From the NCBI GenBank assembly GCA_963809815.1, contig CAWELM010000012.1:124001-188000 (forward strand): a stretch of 64,000 nucleotides of DNA, in the 5' to 3' direction. Position numbers and translations under genes: made by a program. The DNA is from CAVVJA01 sp963809815 (GTDB taxonomy: Bacteria > Actinomycetota > Actinomycetes > Mycobacteriales > Jatrophihabitantaceae). Positions 60,821 to 64,000 of the stretch are shown in pieces (the stretch's first letter is position 1; each line of letters begins with the position of its first letter). The notes beneath the pieces were generated by a model that was not told where the DNA came from, ran no database searches, and was given only the letters and a program-made list of their open reading frames with translations.

Positions 60821-60861
60821 CGTCGTACTTCGTCGAATCGCTCAGCCGAATCCCTTAGTGT

Positions 60862-60876
60862 CGATAACGATTACCA
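60862..60876 (+). promoter_or_regulatory. Weak Zur/Fur-like site before the Fur-family gene
   Basis: CGATAACGATTACCA shares 10 of 15 positions with the Zur consensus used above. It lies 17 bp before the regulator's ATG, a fitting place for autoregulation. The match is too weak to be sure. Confidence 0.3.
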
Positions 60877-60892
60877 GCAAAGAGGTGCTGAC

Positions 60893-61330
60893 ATGGCAGC
60901 CCCGCACAGAATCCGCCGCGGCCGGGCGTTCCGGTCGACGCGCCAGGGCGACCTGGTCCGGGCGCAACTAGGGGCGGGGGACGGCTTCCGCAGCGCGCAG
61001 TCCGTCTTCTCCGAGCTGCGCGCCCAAGGCGAGACGATCGGGCTGTCGACCGTATATCGGCACCTGCAAACGCTGGCCGACGCCGGCGATGCCGACGTAC
61101 TGCAAACGCCTGAGGGTGAGGCCTTGTACCGGCTCTGCGGCCAGACCAGATCTCATCATCACCATCTGGTCTGTCGGACGTGCGGACGCACCGAGGAGAT
61201 CGAGGGTGCCGCGGTGGAACGCTGGGCGGCCCAGGTAGCTCATGAGCACGGATTCACCGATGTCGATCACACTGTCGAGCTGCTGGGCCTGTGCGCGGCC
61301 TGCTCGACGACCAGACCGGTTAGGACCTGA
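60893..61330 (+). CDS. zur: Fur-family metal regulator, probably Zur
   Basis: A 145-residue repressor with an N-terminal winged helix (SAQSVFSELRAQGETIGLST then VYRHLQTLAD) and a dimerisation/metal domain. Metal ligands are seen in RSHHHHLVCRTCGRTEEIEG near residue 85 (regulatory His and structural CxxC) and in the C-terminal LCAACSTTRP. The Cys pairs are the structural zinc site. Its place directly after znuACB makes it the zinc uptake regulator. A related iron regulator cannot be excluded by sequence alone. ATG at 60893 with GAGGTG upstream. Confidence 0.92.
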   Translation: MAAPHRIRRGRAFRSTRQGDLVRAQLGAGDGFRSAQSVFSELRAQGETIGLSTVYRHLQTLADAGDADVLQTPEGEALYRLCGQTRSHHHHLVCRTCGRTEEIEGAAVERWAAQVAHEHGFTDVDHTVELLGLCAACSTTRPVRT

Positions 61331-61382
61331 TCGACTGTGCCCGAATTTGTCGGAGGGCTCGGCTAGCTTCATCGTCGTGGTG

Positions 61383-62789
61383 ATGACGGATTCCCTTTCT
61401 GCTGAAGTGCTTTCTCCTTCTTGTGTGCTGGGTGTGGTCGACTCGGGCCGGCCGGATGAGTCGCTGTCGGTGGATGAGTTGGGGTCGCGGATCGTCGGGT
61501 TGGCCGGGCGTTTGGCGGCGGCGACGTGTCGGTGGCTGCTGTTGGTGGCGCAGTTCGACGCTCGGGAGGGTTGCGCGGTGTTCGGGTTGGCGTCCACGGC
61601 GCGCTGGCTGGGGCATTACTGCGGGGTGGCGCATCGCACCGCGGTGGAGCATGTCCGGGTGGCGCGGGCGCTGGCCGGCTTCCCGGAGCTGGCCGCGGCG
61701 ATGGGTGCTGGGCGGTTGTCCTATTCGCAGGTGCGGGCGATTTCCCGGCTCGCCCACGACGGGCGGCACCGGCTGGTCGAGGATCTGATCGACGCGGCCG
61801 GGCACGGTACGGTCGGGCAGCTGGAGGTGTTGGTCCGGGGCCTGCGCACCGTCGAAGAGGTCGACAGCCCGGACCGGCGCCCGCAGGAGTATGAGTCGCA
61901 TTCTTGGTCGAGCCAGGGGCAGTGGCGCATGCAGGCGCGGCTCGACCCGGAACGGGGCGCGATCGTGCAGTCCGCGATCGAGACGATCGCCGGCGTCGAC
62001 GGCATCGATCAGGCGGCGGCGCTGGTCCGGATGGCCGAGATCGCGTTGGCCGCCGTCGGCGACACCGCACAGCCGGCCCGCGGGCTGCGGGGGGACGAAC
62101 GGGCCGCCGTGATCATCCACCTCAGTGCCGCCGACCTGGCCGCCGCCGATACCGGCGCCGATGGGGCGTCGCGGCAGGCATCCGGCGAGCCGCGTTCCGC
62201 TGAACGCGCTACCGACGCCCCGTCCCGTCCGTACGCACACGTGGCCGGTGGGCCGGGGTTGCCGGATGCGGTGGTACAGCGGTTGACCTGCGCCGGCCGG
62301 ATCCGCACCGCCGTGCACGACCGGGACGGCACCGTGCTGGACCTCGGCCGTTCCCATCGGGTGGTCAGCGACCGGCTGTACCGGGCGCTACTCCTGCGCG
62401 ACGAGGGCTGCTGCACTTATCCGGGCTGCGCCAACACCCGCGACCTGCACGCTCACCACGTGTGGCACTGGCTGCACGGCGGCCCGACGAACCTCACGAA
62501 CCTGGTGCTGCTGTGCGCGGGGCATCACCGCGCCCAGCACGATGGGGAATTCCGGATTCAGCGGCTCGGCCGAGGCCGGTTCCGGTTCCGGCGTGCCGAC
62601 GGGCGGCTGCTACCCGACCACGTCGACCCAGCGCAATTCAGCGACACGCCGACTCCGGTCGAAGACGACTACGCCGACATCGCCGCCGACGCGGCCACCA
62701 CTCGCTGGATCGGCGACCGCCTCGACCGGCACTACGCCATCAGCGCCCTCGCCCAACACCGAAAACAACCGGCCCATCGGGCCAGCTGA
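61383..62789 (+). CDS. DUF222 / HNH endonuclease domain protein (13E12-repeat type)
   Basis: A 468-residue protein of the abundant actinobacterial DUF222-HNH family. The N-terminal DUF222 part contains GCAVFGLASTARWLGHYCGV near residue 60 and GRLSYSQVRAISRLAHDG near 102. The HNH nuclease at about residues 335-390 reads CTYPGCANTRDLHAHHVWHW and then LTNLVLLCAGHHRAQHDGEF, with the Cys pair and His residues in place. These proteins are often multi-copy and are suspected selfish or mobile elements; their targets are unknown. The ATG at 61383 is preceded in frame by two GTGs. The intact motifs suggest an active enzyme. Confidence 0.92.
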   Translation: MTDSLSAEVLSPSCVLGVVDSGRPDESLSVDELGSRIVGLAGRLAAATCRWLLLVAQFDAREGCAVFGLASTARWLGHYCGVAHRTAVEHVRVARALAGFPELAAAMGAGRLSYSQVRAISRLAHDGRHRLVEDLIDAAGHGTVGQLEVLVRGLRTVEEVDSPDRRPQEYESHSWSSQGQWRMQARLDPERGAIVQSAIETIAGVDGIDQAAALVRMAEIALAAVGDTAQPARGLRGDERAAVIIHLSAADLAAADTGADGASRQASGEPRSAERATDAPSRPYAHVAGGPGLPDAVVQRLTCAGRIRTAVHDRDGTVLDLGRSHRVVSDRLYRALLLRDEGCCTYPGCANTRDLHAHHVWHWLHGGPTNLTNLVLLCAGHHRAQHDGEFRIQRLGRGRFRFRRADGRLLPDHVDPAQFSDTPTPVEDDYADIAADAATTRWIGDRLDRHYAISALAQHRKQPAHRAS

Positions 62790-62873
62790 CAAGTCCTGGC
62801 CGCGGCGACGAGTCGCGACCATCGCGAGCACGCCGCAAGCAGTCGGACTCGTCATGCCACTTAGGCTGAACTC

Positions 62874-64000
62874 ATGACTCCGGCGATCGGTCCGTCGCCG
62901 GCAGAGCGATACGCAGCCAGCCGAGTGAGAGCCGCACATCCGGCGGTAACGGAGTTCGCTGGGCAGTACCCGTTCGAGCTCGACGACTTCCAGGTCGAAG
63001 CGTGTCGATCCCTAGAGGACGGATCGAGCGTGTTGGTATGCGCCCCTACCGGTGCCGGCAAGACGGTCGTGGGGGAGTTCGCGATATCTCTGGGGCTGGC
63101 CGGCGGGCAGAAGTGCTACTACACGACACCGATCAAGGCGCTGTCGAATCAGAAGTACAACGACCTGGTCGACCGTCATGGCACCGACCGCGTCGGCCTA
63201 CTGACCGGCGACAACTCCATCAACGCGGCGGCACCTGTCGTGGTCATGACGACCGAGGTCCTGCGCAACATGCTCTACGTCGGCAGCGACGCGCTGACCG
63301 GCCTGGGCTACGTCGTGATGGACGAGGTGCACTACCTGGGCGATCGGTTCCGCGGTGCAGTGTGGGAGGAGGTGCTGATACATCTGCCGGACTCCGTGCG
63401 ACTGGTCGCGTTGTCGGCGACCGTGAGCAACGCAGAGGAATTTGGTGCCTGGCTGGTGACCGTGCGCGGAGACACCCGGGTGATCGTCCACGAGCAACGC
63501 CCGGTGCCGCTGTGGCAGCACGTGCTGGTCGGCTCCCGCCTGTTCGATCTGTTCAAGGACGCTGACCCGACGAGCGCGACGGTCGAGGGACCGGCGGACG
63601 TCAATCCCGAGCTGCGGGAGTACCTATCCGATCGGATGCGCGCCTGGGACGTCGGAACGCGGGGACGCGTTCGTCGGCGCGGACCGGGCTGGCGCCCGCC
63701 GCATCGGCCGGACGTGGTCACGCGGTTGGATCGCGAGGGCTTGCTACCGCTCATCACCTTCATCTTCAGCCGCGTCGGGTGCGACGCGGCCGTGCGCCAG
63801 TGCGTGTTAGCGGGGCTGTGGCTGACCGAACCGGCCGAACGCGACGAGATCACCACGCTCGTGGAAGAGCGAACGGCCGGGATTCCGTCAGAGGACCTCG
63901 AGGTGCTCGGATACTGGGAATGGCTCGACGGATTGCGCCGCGGGGTGGCCGCACATCATGCCGGTTTGATACCAGCGTTCAAAGAGACGGTCGAAGAACT
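62874..64000 (+). CDS. helY: HelY-type SKI2-like DExH helicase, N-terminal part (cut by window end)
   Basis: The first 375 codons of a large (about 900-residue) superfamily 2 helicase. Motifs are the Q-like LDDFQVEACRSLEDG, Walker A VCAPTGAGKTVVGEF near residue 55, motif Ib TTPIKALSNQKYNDL, motif II VVMDEVHYLGDRF near 143, and motif III LVALSATVSNAEEFG near 180. The ATG at 62874 gives the expected short N-terminus. In mycobacteria HelY follows tatC at this locus, so the neighbourhood order is kept despite the zinc operon and HNH gene inserted between. The role is probably RNA or DNA unwinding; the substrate is not established. Confidence 0.95.
   Translation, partial: MTPAIGPSPAERYAASRVRAAHPAVTEFAGQYPFELDDFQVEACRSLEDGSSVLVCAPTGAGKTVVGEFAISLGLAGGQKCYYTTPIKALSNQKYNDLVDRHGTDRVGLLTGDNSINAAAPVVVMTTEVLRNMLYVGSDALTGLGYVVMDEVHYLGDRFRGAVWEEVLIHLPDSVRLVALSATVSNAEEFGAWLVTVRGDTRVIVHEQRPVPLWQHVLVGSRLFDLFKDADPTSATVEGPADVNPELREYLSDRMRAWDVGTRGRVRRRGPGWRPPHRPDVVTRLDREGLLPLITFIFSRVGCDAAVRQCVLAGLWLTEPAERDEITTLVEERTAGIPSEDLEVLGYWEWLDGLRRGVAAHHAGLIPAFKETVEE

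Noticed and set aside
61320..62357. Minus-strand and alternative forward frames over the DUF222/HNH gene
   Set aside because: The forward frame has complete DUF222 and HNH motifs; the others are Arg/Pro-rich shadows.
1..64000. CRISPR arrays, intact insertion sequences and rRNA genes
   Set aside because: No regularly spaced identical repeats with unique spacers, no transposase frame and no rRNA sequence were recognised. The dop-pup element array has short elements and no CRISPR features or cas genes.

Overview
The window is a high-GC, densely coded stretch of an actinobacterial chromosome. The lineage is shown by a complete Pup-proteasome locus (arc/mpa, dop, pup, prcB, prcA, pafA, pafB, pafC), the mycothiol ligase mshC, PPOX/F420-type flavoprotein-like genes, a DUF222/HNH endonuclease, an ATP-dependent LigB-type ligase and many GTG starts with GTGA/ATGA stop-start overlaps. 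From about 18 kb to the right edge the gene content follows, with insertions, the Mycobacterium tuberculosis Rv2141c-Rv2092c neighbourhood as I remember it (dapE2-like peptidase, DUF5703, uppP, histidine phosphatase/DUF3090/SCO1664 trio, mshC, PAC2, metH, RecB-like nuclease, trmI, mpa, dop, pup, prcBA, pafABC, tatC, helY). I cannot name the genus.

Layout. 1-3.8 kb: end of a conserved hypothetical, then a tight trio of two esterase-like hydrolases and an ATP-grasp enzyme. 3.8-9.0 kb: phosphoketolase and acetate kinase in one operon, divergent from glucose-6-phosphate dehydrogenase, forming a pentose-phosphate/phosphoketolase module. 9.1-12.1 kb: a two-gene envelope-glycan operon (GT-C-like membrane protein plus a GT2-like/methyltransferase fusion). 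12.3-14.0 kb: a PPOX protein and a phytanoyl-CoA-dioxygenase-like protein. 14.0-16.4 kb: an ABC-2 exporter whose second permease is cut off after about nine codons next to a tRNA-Leu(GAG). 16.7-17.9 kb: a mucin-like surface protein.

17.9-34.0 kb: M20 peptidase, LigB, a RecD2-like helicase, aldo/keto reductase, UppP, the three-gene histidine phosphatase/DUF3090/PI-kinase-like set, an EamA transporter, MshC, PAC2 and MetH. 34.0-36.6 kb: a membrane protein with a threefold repeat, then about 1.5 kb of poorly coding DNA with small ORFs and a decayed tyrosine-recombinase end. 36.6-41.7 kb: HAD phosphatase, two membrane proteins, RecB-like nuclease, site-2 protease, TrmI, ferredoxin.

41.9-57.5 kb: the Pup-proteasome locus and its satellites. 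Arc unfolds pupylated proteins, PrcB/PrcA degrade them, Dop deamidates Pup (which ends in GGQ) and removes Pup from substrates, and PafA ligates it. PafB/PafC are WYL-domain regulators, followed by a small membrane/coiled-coil protein and TatC. The locus has unusual insertions: about 2 kb between dop and pup with a diguanylate cyclase and an AT-rich segment holding a regular array of Shine-Dalgarno-like elements and tiny ORFs ending GHEWT, and an ECF sigma/anti-sigma pair between prcA and pafA. 57.5-64 kb: a PPOX protein, a zinc uptake operon with its Fur-family regulator and Zur-like sites, a DUF222/HNH protein, and the first part of a HelY-type helicase that runs off the window.

All database-style identifications are from memory and from reading motifs; no searches were run.
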